Source: Pseudoclavibacter chungangensis
GTDB taxonomy: Bacteria > Actinomycetota > Actinomycetes > Actinomycetales > Microbacteriaceae
Length of the DNA stretch: 64,000 nucleotides
Direction of reading: 5' to 3'
Assembly (NCBI RefSeq): GCF_013410545.1
Contig: NZ_JACCFV010000001.1
Coordinates: forward strand, 1,426,001-1,490,000
A program made the translations under genes and the position numbers. Positions 35,249 to 47,979 of the stretch are shown here, in pieces (position 1 is the stretch's first letter; every line of letters starts with the position of its first letter). The notes under the pieces are model-generated. The model made no database searches. It was given only the letters and a program-made list of their open reading frames with translations, and was not told the DNA's origin.

Positions 35249-35771
35249 CCCGAAGGTCGTGACGGCCCTGATCCTGTTCGTCGCGGTCGTCGTGTTCACC
35301 GTGCTGGCCCTCGTCGGCTGGCGCTCACGACGTCGCGCACAGGCCGGCGTCCCGACGCCGCTCACCCCGCCCGCGGGCCCTGAGCCGACCGATCGCTGGG
35401 ACGACGTGCACTACGTCGCCACGAGCGAGGCCGCGAGGCCGCTCGAGCGCATCACCGTGCCGCCCCTCGCGTACCGCGGGCGGGCCGAACTCGCACTCGT
35501 CGAATCCGGTCTCGCCGTGCGCGTCCGCGGCGCCGACCCGTTCCTGATCCCCGCCGACGCGATCGTCGCCGTCGACGGGGTGACCGCGACGATCGACCGC
35601 GTCGTCGAGCGCGGCGGCCTCAGCGCCGTCCGCTGGCGACTCGGCGGCGACGCGCCCGATGCGGTCGAGGTCGAGACCACCTTCCGCATCGTCGACCGCG
35701 ACGACCGCGAGCGATTCCGCGATCGCCTCGACGCCCTCGTTTCCATCGCACCCCCGGAGGAGAACCGATGA
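35238..35771 (+). CDS. Membrane-anchored PH-like protein of the pyr operon (Rv1382-like position)
   Basis: 177 residues. A single N-terminal membrane helix (about 6-28, [22 protein letters not shown]) is followed by a short Pro-rich linker and a beta-rich domain (about 70-175) consistent with a PH-like fold. The GTG start overlaps the pyrC end by 11 nt and the stop overlaps carA. Mycobacterium tuberculosis carries a membrane protein gene (Rv1382) in exactly this place between pyrC and carA, so the association with pyrimidine synthesis is conserved though unexplained. Confidence 0.8.
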   Translation: MELDPKVVTALILFVAVVVFTVLALVGWRSRRRAQAGVPTPLTPPAGPEPTDRWDDVHYVATSEAARPLERITVPPLAYRGRAELALVESGLAVRVRGADPFLIPADAIVAVDGVTATIDRVVERGGLSAVRWRLGGDAPDAVEVETTFRIVDRDDRERFRDRLDALVSIAPPEENR

Positions 35772-36940
35772 CCCGACCCACAGCCGCCGTGCTCGTCCTG
35801 GAGGACGGGACGCGATACGAGGGCGACGCCTACGGCGCCGTCGGCACGACGCTCGGCGAGGTGGTGTTCTCGACCGGCATGACGGGCTACCAGGAGACGC
35901 TGACCGACCCGAGCTACGCGGGGCAGATCGTCGTCGAGACGGCGCCCCACATCGGCAACACCGGCGTGAACGCGGAGGACATGGAGTCCCGCCGCATCTG
36001 GACGGCGGGCTTCGCCGTGCGCGACGCCTCGCGCGTCGTGTCGAACTGGCGCGCCGAGGGCAGCCTCGACGACGCGCTCGCCGACGCCGGTGTCGTCGGT
36101 ATCCGCTCGATCGACACGCGCGCGATCACGCGGCGCATCCGCTCGGAGGGCGCCATGCGCGGCGGCGTGTTCTCGGGCGAGGCCGCGGGGCTCGAGCCCG
36201 AGGAGCAACTGCGACGCGTCCGCGAGCAGGAGCCCATGGCGGGCCGCAACCTGTCCTCGGTCGTCTCGACCGACGCCGCGTACGTCGAACCCGCGACGAG
36301 CGAGCGCATCGGCTCGGTCGCGATCATCGACCTCGGCATCAAGCGCGCGACCGTGCACGCTCTCGCCGCGCGCGGCTTCGACGTCCACGTCGTCCCCGCG
36401 ACGACGACGATCGACGAACTGCGCGCGCTGGCCCCGACCGCCGTGTTCTACTCCAACGGCCCGGGCGACCCGGAGGCGTCGGCCGCACACGTCGAGCTGC
36501 TGCAGAGCGTGCTCCGCGACGGGACACCGTTCTTCGGCATCTGCTTCGGCAACCAGCTGCTCGGCCGCGCCCTCGGTTTCGGCACCTACAAGCTCCCGTT
36601 CGGCCACCGCGGCATCAACCAGCCCGTGCGCGACCAGGCGACTGGACGCATCGAGATCACCGCCCAGAACCACGGCTTCGCGGTCGACGCACCGATCGGC
36701 GAGGTCGTCGACACGCCCGCCGGCTTCGGGCGCGCCGAGGTCAGCTACGTGGGCCTCAACGACCAGGTCGTCGAGGGGCTCCGCTGCCTCGACATCCCCG
36801 CCTTCAGCGTCCAGTTCCACCCCGAGGCCGCTGCAGGACCCCACGACTCGGCCGACATCTTCGACCGCTTCCGCGACATGGTGCTCGAGCACCGCCGCAC
36901 GACCGACGCGCCCGAGGGCGCCGCCGAGGAGAACGCCTGA
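35768..36940 (+). CDS. carA: Carbamoyl-phosphate synthase small subunit
   Basis: 390 residues. The glutaminase subunit feeds ammonia to CarB. The N-terminal domain (1-150) contains [17 protein letters not shown]. The class I glutamine amidotransferase domain has the nucleophile Cys in [11 protein letters not shown] and the His-Glu pair in QFHPEA. The C-terminus is a short acidic extension. Coupled to the PH-like gene by ATGA; carB begins 3 nt later. Confidence 0.98.
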   Translation: MTRPTAAVLVLEDGTRYEGDAYGAVGTTLGEVVFSTGMTGYQETLTDPSYAGQIVVETAPHIGNTGVNAEDMESRRIWTAGFAVRDASRVVSNWRAEGSLDDALADAGVVGIRSIDTRAITRRIRSEGAMRGGVFSGEAAGLEPEEQLRRVREQEPMAGRNLSSVVSTDAAYVEPATSERIGSVAIIDLGIKRATVHALAARGFDVHVVPATTTIDELRALAPTAVFYSNGPGDPEASAAHVELLQSVLRDGTPFFGICFGNQLLGRALGFGTYKLPFGHRGINQPVRDQATGRIEITAQNHGFAVDAPIGEVVDTPAGFGRAEVSYVGLNDQVVEGLRCLDIPAFSVQFHPEAAAGPHDSADIFDRFRDMVLEHRRTTDAPEGAAEENA

Positions 36941-36943
36941 CCT

Positions 36944-40245
<3,302 letters not shown>

Positions 40246-40249
<4 letters not shown>

Positions 40250-41136
40250 CCGAAGCGACTGCGGGGGCGGACGAGGTGCAATCGTTCGGCAGCCGATTGA
40301 GCGAGACGATCGAACGACGCGGGCACCTGTGCGTCGGCATCGATCCGCACACGTACCTGCTCGAGGAGTGGGGGCTGCCGGTCTCCGCCGTCGGCGCACA
40401 CGAGTTCGGACTGCGCGTCGTCGAGGCGGCCGCGGGCCGGGTCGGCGTCGTCAAGCCGCAGGTCGCGTTCTACGAGCGCTTCGGCGCGATCGGCTACAAG
40501 GTGCTCGAGGACGTCGTCACGGCGGCGCGCGAGGCGGGCCTGCTCGTCATCGCCGACGTCAAACGCGGGGACGTCGACTCGACCCTCGAGGCCTACGGAG
40601 AGGCGTGGCTGACGCCGGGCCTGCCCCTCGAAGCCGACGCCATGACCCTCAACCCCTACCAGGGCTTCGACACGCTCGCGCACACGCTCGGACTCGCGAA
40701 GACCCACGGCAAGGGACTGTTCATCCTCGCCGCGACCTCCAACCCCGAGTCCGCGAGCGTCCAGACCGCGCGACGCGTCCGCGGCTCGCAGGAGGGCCGG
40801 ACCGTCGCGGGCGGCATCGCGGCGCGCGCCGCGAAGTGGAACCGGGAGCACGAGACCGGCGACATGGGCTCCGTCGGCGTCGTGCTCGGTGCGACGCTCG
40901 ACTTCGAGTTCCTCGACATCGACCTCGAGGACCTCGCCCGCGCACCCTCCGCGCCCGTGCTGGCTCCCGGCTTCGGCCACCAGGGCGCAGAGTTCTCCCG
41001 CGTGCGGGAGATCTTCGGCCCCGTCGCACCGTCGACGATCGTCACCGCATCGCGAGGCCTGCTGCGTGCCGGGCAGGACGGACTCGCGGAGGCCATCGAC
41101 CGCCAGGTCGGTGTACTCGAGGAGACGTACCGATGA
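40246..41136 (+). CDS. pyrF: Orotidine 5'-phosphate decarboxylase (type 2)
   Basis: 296 residues. It converts OMP to UMP, the last de novo step. The active-site Lys lies in [11 protein letters not shown]. The long type 2 form, usual in actinobacteria, is indicated by the N-terminal [12 protein letters not shown] and the NPYQGFD segment. pyrD is not in this cluster. ATG overlaps the carB stop; the stop overlaps the start of the mIHF-Gmk gene, which may therefore be co-expressed with the pyr genes. Confidence 0.97.
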
Positions 41137-42029
41137 CCGCGGCCCCGCCGCCCGTCGACCGCGCCGCCGCCTCCCGGGCCGCCGTCGCGGCCCGGCGGGC
41201 GCGGGCGGAGGTCAAGCGTGCGATCGCCTCGGGGGAGCGCCCGACGGTCGAGGTCCTCGATGCGAGCGCCGACCCCGCGAACGCGGCCGAGCACTCGCTG
41301 CGGGTCACGAACTTCCTGCTCGCGATCCCGCACATCGGGCAGACGAAGATGACACGCATCCTCGAACAGCTCGCGATCTCGCCCTCCAAACGACTCGGCG
41401 GTCTCGGCGTGAAGCAGCGCGAGCGACTGCGCGAGTTCCTCGTCCGACGTGGCGGTGCCGTCGCGCCCGCCGCACTCACCGTGCTCGCCGGCCCGACCGC
41501 CGTCGGCAAGGGCACCGTCGCGGGGTACGTCCGCGACCACTACCCGGAGGTGGCGCTCGCCGTCTCCGTGACGACCCGCGCGCCGAGGCCCGGCGAGATC
41601 GAGGGCGTCCACTACCACTTCGTGTCCGACACCGAGTTCGACCGCCTCGTCGACGACGACGAGCTCCTCGAATACGCGACGGTGCACAACTCCTACCGCT
41701 ACGGCACGCCACGCTCCTCGGTGCGCGCGGCGCTCGAACGCGGGCGCCCCGTGCTGCTCGAGATCGATCTCCAGGGAGCGCGTCAGGTCCGCGAACGCAT
41801 GCCGGAGGCTAGACTGGTGTTTTTGGCGCCCCCGAGCTGGGACGAACTCGTCCGACGACTCGTCGGCCGTGGCACCGAATCGGCCGAGGAGCAGGCACGC
41901 CGACTCCGCACCGCCGAGGTCGAGCTGGCCGCGCAGGACGAGTTCGACGAGCTCGTCGTCAACGACACGGTCCCCGAGGCCGCAGGACGCCTCGTCCACC
42001 TCATGGGACTCACGAAGGAGCACGCATGA
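41133..42029 (+). CDS. gmk: Fusion of actinobacterial integration host factor (mIHF) and guanylate kinase
   Basis: 298 residues in one frame. Residues about 10-106 match mIHF: an Ala/Arg-rich helix ([16 protein letters not shown]), then the S13-like core [20 protein letters not shown] and [16 protein letters not shown]. Residues about 114-298 are a complete guanylate kinase with P-loop [33 protein letters not shown] and LLEIDLQGA. In mycobacteria mihF and gmk are separate adjacent genes. No internal stop or good second start lies at the junction (SD-like sequences are absent there). It phosphorylates GMP; the N-terminal half probably binds DNA. Confidence 0.94.
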   Translation: MTAAPPPVDRAAASRAAVAARRARAEVKRAIASGERPTVEVLDASADPANAAEHSLRVTNFLLAIPHIGQTKMTRILEQLAISPSKRLGGLGVKQRERLREFLVRRGGAVAPAALTVLAGPTAVGKGTVAGYVRDHYPEVALAVSVTTRAPRPGEIEGVHYHFVSDTEFDRLVDDDELLEYATVHNSYRYGTPRSSVRAALERGRPVLLEIDLQGARQVRERMPEARLVFLAPPSWDELVRRLVGRGTESAEEQARRLRTAEVELAAQDEFDELVVNDTVPEAAGRLVHLMGLTKEHA

Positions 42030-42355
42030 ACGAGAAGCCGCAGGGCATCATCGACCCGCCCATCGACGAACTGCTGACGCGCGTCGACAGCAAGTACCAG
42101 CTCGTGATCTTCGCCTCGAAGCGGGCGCGACAGATCAACGACTACTACGCCGATCTCCACGACGGCGCGATCTACAACAACGTCGGGCCGCTCGTCGACT
42201 CGTCGATCGACGACAAGCCCCTGTCGATCGCGCTCCGCGAGATCAACGAACAGAAGCTCGTCATGACCGATGCGCCGGAGATCGAGCTCCCCGACGCGGG
42301 CGTCGACTTCGGCGAGGAACTCACCTTCGACGACGACGCACCCGCCGCCGAGTAG
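42026..42355 (+). CDS. rpoZ: RNA polymerase omega subunit
   Basis: 109 residues. Omega helps assemble RNA polymerase by latching onto beta prime. It has [23 protein letters not shown] and the actinobacterial segment [10 protein letters not shown], then an acidic tail. ATG overlaps the gmk stop, keeping the classic gmk-rpoZ-coaBC order. Confidence 0.97.
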   Translation: MNEKPQGIIDPPIDELLTRVDSKYQLVIFASKRARQINDYYADLHDGAIYNNVGPLVDSSIDDKPLSIALREINEQKLVMTDAPEIELPDAGVDFGEELTFDDDAPAAE

Positions 42356-42365
42356 CACCGGCGTC

Positions 42366-43607
42366 GTGGCGCAGCAGGAGGAGCACGGGCCCACGTACCG
42401 CGTCGTCGTCGGCATCACCGGCGGCATCGCGGCCTACAAGGCCGTCCAGGTGGTTCGCGACCTCGTGCTCGCGGGGCACCACGTCGACGTCGTCCCGACC
42501 GGCGCCGCGCTCCGATTCATCGGTCGACCGACGCTCGAGGCGATCTCCCGCAATCCCGTCACGGACGACCTCTTCGACGACGTCGAGGAGGTCCGCCATG
42601 TCGCGCTCGGCCAGCGTGCCGACGTCGTCGTCGTCGTCCCCGCCACCGCGAACTCGATCGCGAAGCTCGCGACCGGACTCGCCGACGACCTGCTCGGCAC
42701 GACCGTGCTCGCCTCGCGCGCGCCGCTCGTCATCGCTCCCGCGATGCACACCGAGATGTGGTCGAACCCCGCGACCCAGGCGAACATCGCCCGACTCGAG
42801 GCCCGTGGCGCGACGATCGTCGGGCCCGCCGAAGGGCGCCTGACGGGTCCCGACGAGGGGCCCGGTCGACTCGAGGACCCCGGTGTCGTCGTCGAGGCCG
42901 CGCTCACCGCCGCGGGTCGCGGCGTCGCCGAGCGCGCGCGGCCCGTGGGCGACCTCTCGGGCGTCCGGCTCCTCGTGACCGCCGGCGGCACCCGTGAGCC
43001 GCTCGACCCCGTCCGGTTCCTCGGCAACCGCTCGTCCGGACGTCAGGGCGTCGCGATCGCGGAGCGGGCTGCGGCGCGCGGCGCCGAGGTGACGCTCATC
43101 GGCGCGAACCTCGAAGTTCCCGCGCCCGAGGGCGTCACGACCGTCGTCGTCTCCTCGGCCGCACAGCTCGCGGACGCGTGCGCCGAGGTCGCGTCGCGAC
43201 ACGACGCGATCGTCATGGCGGCCGCCGTCGCCGACTACCGCCCCGAGCACGTCGCGGACGGCAAGATCAAGAAGGAGCAGGCGGGCGACGAGCTCACCAT
43301 CACCTTCACGAAGAACCCCGACATCCTGCGCGACCTCGCCGCGACCCGAACGCCGGGGCAGACCATCATCGGGTTCGCCGCCGAGACCGAGCCGGACGAC
43401 GATGCGCTCCGCGCTCTCGCTCGCGCGAAGATCGCCCGCAAGGGCTGCGACTACCTCGTCGTCAATCGCGTCGGCTGGCACGAGGGATTCGCCCGGCCCG
43501 ACAACCGCATCGAGATCATCGACGCGGCGGGAACGATCGTCGCGGCCCACTCCGGCGACAAGGCGTCCGTCGCCGACGTCGTCCTCGACCTCGTGCGACC
43601 CGACTGA
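42366..43607 (+). CDS. coaBC: Bifunctional phosphopantothenoylcysteine decarboxylase / synthetase
   Basis: 413 residues. It makes 4'-phosphopantetheine for coenzyme A. The FMN-dependent CoaC half (about 10-185) has [18 protein letters not shown] and APAMHTEMW. The CTP-dependent CoaB half (about 200-410) has [30 protein letters not shown] and KIKKEQ. Start taken as GTG 42366, 10 nt after rpoZ; there is no strong ribosome binding site and an earlier codon inside rpoZ cannot be excluded. Confidence 0.96.
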   Translation: MAQQEEHGPTYRVVVGITGGIAAYKAVQVVRDLVLAGHHVDVVPTGAALRFIGRPTLEAISRNPVTDDLFDDVEEVRHVALGQRADVVVVVPATANSIAKLATGLADDLLGTTVLASRAPLVIAPAMHTEMWSNPATQANIARLEARGATIVGPAEGRLTGPDEGPGRLEDPGVVVEAALTAAGRGVAERARPVGDLSGVRLLVTAGGTREPLDPVRFLGNRSSGRQGVAIAERAAARGAEVTLIGANLEVPAPEGVTTVVVSSAAQLADACAEVASRHDAIVMAAAVADYRPEHVADGKIKKEQAGDELTITFTKNPDILRDLAATRTPGQTIIGFAAETEPDDDALRALARAKIARKGCDYLVVNRVGWHEGFARPDNRIEIIDAAGTIVAAHSGDKASVADVVLDLVRPD

Positions 43608-43656
43608 CCGGCCCACGACCACACTCCCAACCACCCCGTCCCACTGGAGCCACGGC

Positions 43657-44847
43657 ATGCCCGACCTTCGACTGTTCACCTCGGAATCCGTCACCGAGGG
43701 GCACCCGGACAAGATCTGCGACCAGATCTCCGACCGCATCCTCGACGCGCTGCTCACGGTCGACCGCGATTCGCGCGTCGCCGTCGAGACCCTCGTCACG
43801 ACCGGCCAGGTGCACGTCGCGGGTGAGGTGTCGACGTCCGGCTACGCGGACGTCCCCGGCATCGTGCGCGACTGCATCTCCGGCATCGGCTACACCTCGA
43901 GCGAGGTCGGCTTCGACGGCTCCTCCTGCGGCGTGTCGGTCTCCATCGGCGAGCAGTCACGCGAGATCGCCGAGGGCGTCGACACGTCCTTCGAGCACCG
44001 CGGCGGATCCGTCGAGGAACTCCACCGGCTCGGCGCCGGGGATCAGGGCATCATGTTCGGCTACGCGAGCCGCGAGACCGACGTCTACATGCCGATGCCG
44101 ATCTGGCTCGCGCACCGCATGAGCGAGCGCCTCGCCGCGGTCCGCAAATCGGGCGAACTCGACTACCTCCGCCCCGACGGGAAGACGCAGGTCACGGTCG
44201 GCTACGAGGGCGACACCCCCCGCACGGTCGAGACGGTCGTGCTCTCCACGCAGCACGACCCCGACGTGACGCAGGAGCGCATCGCCCACGACGTCACCGA
44301 ACACGTCATCCGTCCCGTCCTCGACCTCGTGGACCTCGATTCGGGTTCGCCGCTCGTGCTCGTCAACCCGTCCGGCAGCTTCATCGACGGCGGCCCCCGC
44401 GCCGACGCCGGACTCACCGGTCGGAAGATCATCGTCGACACCTACGGCGGCATGGCCCGCCACGGCGGCGGCGCGTTCAGCGGCAAGGACCCCTCGAAGG
44501 TCGACCGCTCCGGCGCGTACGCGATGCGCTGGGTCGCGAAGAACGTCGTCGCGGCCGGTCTCGCGGACCGCCTCGAACTGCAGGTCGCCTACGCGATCGG
44601 GAAGGCCGAGCCCGTGGGGCTCTACGTCGAGTCGTTCGGCACCGAGCACGTGCCCGCGACGGAGATCGTCCGCGCCGTGCGCGAGGTCTTCGACCTCCGC
44701 CCGAACGCGATCATCAGCGAGCTCGACCTGCTCCGGCCGATCTACCACCAGACCTCGGCCTACGGCCACTTCGGTCGCGAGCTGCCCGACTTCACGTGGG
44801 AGCGCCTCGACCGGGTCGACGCGCTGCGCGCCGCGGTCGGCGCCTGA
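43657..44847 (+). CDS. metK: S-adenosylmethionine synthetase
   Basis: 396 residues. It makes SAM from methionine and ATP. Signatures include [26 protein letters not shown] and [17 protein letters not shown] at 43657 with TGGAG upstream. The priA start lies 5 bp after its stop. The order coaBC-metK-priA-fmt is typical of actinobacteria. Confidence 0.98.
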   Translation: MPDLRLFTSESVTEGHPDKICDQISDRILDALLTVDRDSRVAVETLVTTGQVHVAGEVSTSGYADVPGIVRDCISGIGYTSSEVGFDGSSCGVSVSIGEQSREIAEGVDTSFEHRGGSVEELHRLGAGDQGIMFGYASRETDVYMPMPIWLAHRMSERLAAVRKSGELDYLRPDGKTQVTVGYEGDTPRTVETVVLSTQHDPDVTQERIAHDVTEHVIRPVLDLVDLDSGSPLVLVNPSGSFIDGGPRADAGLTGRKIIVDTYGGMARHGGGAFSGKDPSKVDRSGAYAMRWVAKNVVAAGLADRLELQVAYAIGKAEPVGLYVESFGTEHVPATEIVRAVREVFDLRPNAIISELDLLRPIYHQTSAYGHFGRELPDFTWERLDRVDALRAAVGA

Positions 44848-44852
44848 GCACG

Positions 44853-46853
44853 GTGCCCGCCGACGCGCCGGACGTCGCGCGGGTCGTCGTCGCGACGCCG
44901 CTCCCGCAGCTCGACCGGCTCCTCGAGTACCGCGTCCCCGCGGCGCTCGTCGGGCGCGTCGGGCCGGGGATGCGCGTCCGCGTGCCGCTGCGCTCGGGCA
45001 AGCGCGTCCTGCCCGCGTACGTCGTCGAGGTGGTCGACGAGGCCGAGTACGCCGGCGATCTCGCCGAGATCGAGGAACTCGTCTCGGAGGCACCCGTCCT
45101 GACCCCGGAGATCGCCGCGCTCGCGCGCGAGGTCGCGGACCGTCAGGCCGGCACCGCGGCGGACGTCCTCCGCCTCGCGATCCCGGAGCGTTCGGTGCGC
45201 GTCGAGCAGCGATGGCTCGAGGTGCGGGGGGAGCCCGTGGCGCGGGACGCGGAAACCGTGATCGACATCCCGGAGCCACCGGCCACCTACACCCCCGACG
45301 ACTGGGCCGAGCTGACGGGCGGCGACGACCGACGGATCGCCCTTCGCGTGCCCACCGGCGTCGACACCGTGCACCCGCCGGGCCGGCGGGAACCGGTCGG
45401 TGTGCCGAGGGCCCTCGGCCTCATCGCCGACCTCGCGACCACGTACGTGGCCGCAGGACGCGATGTCATCGTCGCCGTCCCGGACTTCCGCGACGTCGAG
45501 CTCCTCGGTGCCGCGCTCGAGGTGCGCCTGCCCGCGGACCGCATCCGACGGCTCGACACGCGCGCGAAGCCCGCGGTCCGCTATCGCGACTTCCTCGCGT
45601 GCCTCGGCGACGAGGCCGGCGTCGTCATCGGCACGCGATCCGTCGTCTACGCGCCCGCGTCGCGGCTCGCGTGCGTCATCGTGTGGGACGACGGCGACGA
45701 CTCCTTCGAGGAACCGCTCGCCCCGTACGCGCACACGCGCGAGGTCGCGCTCGCCCGCCAGCGCCGCGAGGGGACGACGCTCGTCCTCGCCGCCCACGCG
45801 CCGAGCGTCGAGACGGAGCGGCTCGTCGAGATCGGCTGGCTGCGCCCCGTCGCACCGACGCGGTTCCGGCCACCGAAGATCGTCCCCTCGAACGCCGTCA
45901 TCGGCGACGAGGCGGGCGCCCGTGGCGCACGCATCCCGTCCGCGGCCTGGCGGCTCGCGCGCGAGGCACTCGACTCGGGTCCCGTCCTCGTCCAGGTCGC
46001 GCGAGCGGGCTACGTCCCCGGCCTCGCGTGCGACTCGTGTCGCACACTCGCACGCTGTCGCGCGTGCGGCGGGCCGCTGCGACTCGCGCGCGCGGGCGCC
46101 GCGCCGACGTGCGCGGTGTGCGGGACGACGAACGCCGGCTGGCGGTGCCCCGAGTGCGGCGGCGAGCGACTCCGCTCGATCGCGGTCGGCGCGGGACGCA
46201 CCGCGGAGGAGCTCGGACGCGCGTTCCCCGGTGTGCGTGTCGTCGTGGCGGACGGCGAGACGGGACTCGTCTCGATCGGCGCGGCTCCCGCGCTCGTCGT
46301 CTCGACCCGCGGCGCCGAACCCGTCCCGGCGCAGGGCTACCGCGCGGTCCTGCTGCTCGACGGCGAACGGCTCCTCGCGCGGGAGGCACTCGACGTCGGT
46401 CTCGAGGCGCTGCGCTACTGGTCGTCCGCGGCCGCCCTCCTCGCCGACAGGGGGTCCGCCGTCCTCGTCGGCGCCGAGGAGGGGCCCGGACGCGCGCTCG
46501 TCGACTGGCGGCAACCCGCGTACGCCGCCGCCGAGCTCGCCGACCGGCGCGCGCTCGAGTTCCCGCCCGCGGTGCGCGTCGGCACGGTCAGCGGGACCGC
46601 CGCCGAGGTCGATCGAGCGCTCGACGCGGTGCGTGATCTCGACGGCGTCCGGATCCTCGGCCCGGTGCCCGACGACGACGGATCCGTCCGCGCCACGATC
46701 AGGTTCGGGTACGCGGCCGGGGCGGAGGTCGCGCGACGCCTCAAGGTCGAGATCGTGAAGGCAGCGACCTCGGGGCGGCCGGCGGTCGCCGGTCGTCCAC
46801 GCGGACGCGGATCGACCCTGCGCGTCAGGCTCGATCCGCCGCACCTGTTCTGA
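44853..46853 (+). CDS. priA: Primosomal protein N' (PriA), helicase motifs degenerate
   Basis: 666 residues. The N-terminal DNA-binding domain (ATPLPQLDRLLEYRVP, about 10-110) and zinc cysteines (CDSCRTLARCRACGG, then CAVCGTTNAGWRCPECGG) are intact. The Walker A GKT that should lie near residue 175 is missing (the region reads RVPTGVDTVHPPGRREP), and the DEAH box is replaced by IVWDDGDDSFEEP. PriA with lost helicase motifs is known in other actinobacteria, so it probably acts as a structural restart factor without ATPase activity. GTG start at 44853. Confidence 0.93.
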   Translation: MPADAPDVARVVVATPLPQLDRLLEYRVPAALVGRVGPGMRVRVPLRSGKRVLPAYVVEVVDEAEYAGDLAEIEELVSEAPVLTPEIAALAREVADRQAGTAADVLRLAIPERSVRVEQRWLEVRGEPVARDAETVIDIPEPPATYTPDDWAELTGGDDRRIALRVPTGVDTVHPPGRREPVGVPRALGLIADLATTYVAAGRDVIVAVPDFRDVELLGAALEVRLPADRIRRLDTRAKPAVRYRDFLACLGDEAGVVIGTRSVVYAPASRLACVIVWDDGDDSFEEPLAPYAHTREVALARQRREGTTLVLAAHAPSVETERLVEIGWLRPVAPTRFRPPKIVPSNAVIGDEAGARGARIPSAAWRLAREALDSGPVLVQVARAGYVPGLACDSCRTLARCRACGGPLRLARAGAAPTCAVCGTTNAGWRCPECGGERLRSIAVGAGRTAEELGRAFPGVRVVVADGETGLVSIGAAPALVVSTRGAEPVPAQGYRAVLLLDGERLLAREALDVGLEALRYWSSAAALLADRGSAVLVGAEEGPGRALVDWRQPAYAAAELADRRALEFPPAVRVGTVSGTAAEVDRALDAVRDLDGVRILGPVPDDDGSVRATIRFGYAAGAEVARRLKVEIVKAATSGRPAVAGRPRGRGSTLRVRLDPPHLF

Positions 46854-46987
46854 GGCCCCGTCACGCGCCCCGGCACGCCGGTTCGATCGCCGTCGAGTGC
46901 ACCGGCGACGATCGCCCCCGCCCGGCCCGCGCGAGTCGCGGGGTGTCCCCGGATCGTCCCGCTCACGGGCCCGGACCGTGCCCGTCC

Positions 46988-46993
46988 TAGAAT
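46988..46993 (+). promoter_or_regulatory. Candidate -10 element (TAGAAT) for fmt-rsmB
   Basis: TAGAAT lies in the 190-bp gap between priA and fmt and predicts a start near 47000, giving a leader of about 44 nt with an AAGGAG before fmt. The rest of the gap shows no gene or clear structure. Confidence 0.45.
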
Positions 46994-47043
46994 TCCCCGG
47001 GGGCCCGGACCCCGAACCCCACCAGCCGCAAGGAGTCGCACAC

Positions 47044-47979
47044 ATGCGAATCGTGTTCGCCGGAACGCCGCCCGTCGCGGTCCCGACACTCGATGCCCTC
47101 GTCGACGCGGGCCACGAGATCGTGGCCGTCGTCACCCGCCCCGATGCCCCCGTGGGGAGGCGGCGGCGCCTCACACCGTCCGCCGTCGCGGCGAGGGCCG
47201 CCGAGCTCGGCCTCCCGATCGTGCACGCCACCGCGCTCGGCGCGGACGAGACGGCGCGCATCGCGACGCTCGCCCCCGAGCTCGGCGTCATCGTCGCCTA
47301 CGGCGGCCTCGTGCGCGAACCGCTCCTGTCGACGCCAGCGCACGGCTGGATCAACCTGCACTTCTCGCTCCTACCGCGCTGGCGCGGAGCCGCCCCCGTG
47401 CAGCGCGCCCTCATGGCCGGTGAGCGGACGACGGGCGTCTCGGTGTTCACACTCGAGGAGGGGCTCGACACGGGTCCACTCCACCTGCAGCGCGAGGTCC
47501 CGATCGGCGACGGCGAGACGGCCGACGAGTTGCTCGAACGGCTCGGCGTGGACGGCGCCGACGACGTGCGGGCGGCCGTCGACGCGATCGCCGCCGGCAC
47601 GGCGTCACCGTCACCGCAACTGGGCGAGCCGACCACCGCCGCGAAACTCACCACCGCCGACGGCCACATCGACTGGCGCGGCCCGGCGGACGTCGTCCAC
47701 GCCCGCATCCGGGGCGTCACGAGCGAGCCGGGCGCGAGCAGCGCGCTCGGTGACGGCCGCCTCAAGATCCTGCGCGCCGGACGCCCGGACGACGACCTCG
47801 CGCGCCTCGCACCGTCCGCGCTCGGACCGGGCGAGGTCGTGTGGGCCGGCAAGCGCGTGCTCGTCGGAACCGGCGACCGACCCCTCGAACTGCTCGAGGT
47901 GCAACCGCCCGGCAAGCGACCCATGCGGGCCGCCGACTGGCTGCGCGGCGTCGCCGACGGACGGGCGGTGCTCTCGTGA
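47044..47979 (+). CDS. fmt: Methionyl-tRNA formyltransferase
   Basis: 311 residues. It formylates initiator Met-tRNA with 10-formyl-THF. The formyl-binding and catalytic region INLHFSLLPRWRGAAP holds the Asn and His, and the conserved Asp is in EEGLDTGP. The C-terminal OB-like tRNA domain covers about 205-308. ATG with AAGGAG 9 nt upstream. The stop overlaps the rsmB GTG. Confidence 0.97.
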   Translation: MRIVFAGTPPVAVPTLDALVDAGHEIVAVVTRPDAPVGRRRRLTPSAVAARAAELGLPIVHATALGADETARIATLAPELGVIVAYGGLVREPLLSTPAHGWINLHFSLLPRWRGAAPVQRALMAGERTTGVSVFTLEEGLDTGPLHLQREVPIGDGETADELLERLGVDGADDVRAAVDAIAAGTASPSPQLGEPTTAAKLTTADGHIDWRGPADVVHARIRGVTSEPGASSALGDGRLKILRAGRPDDDLARLAPSALGPGEVVWAGKRVLVGTGDRPLELLEVQPPGKRPMRAADWLRGVADGRAVLS

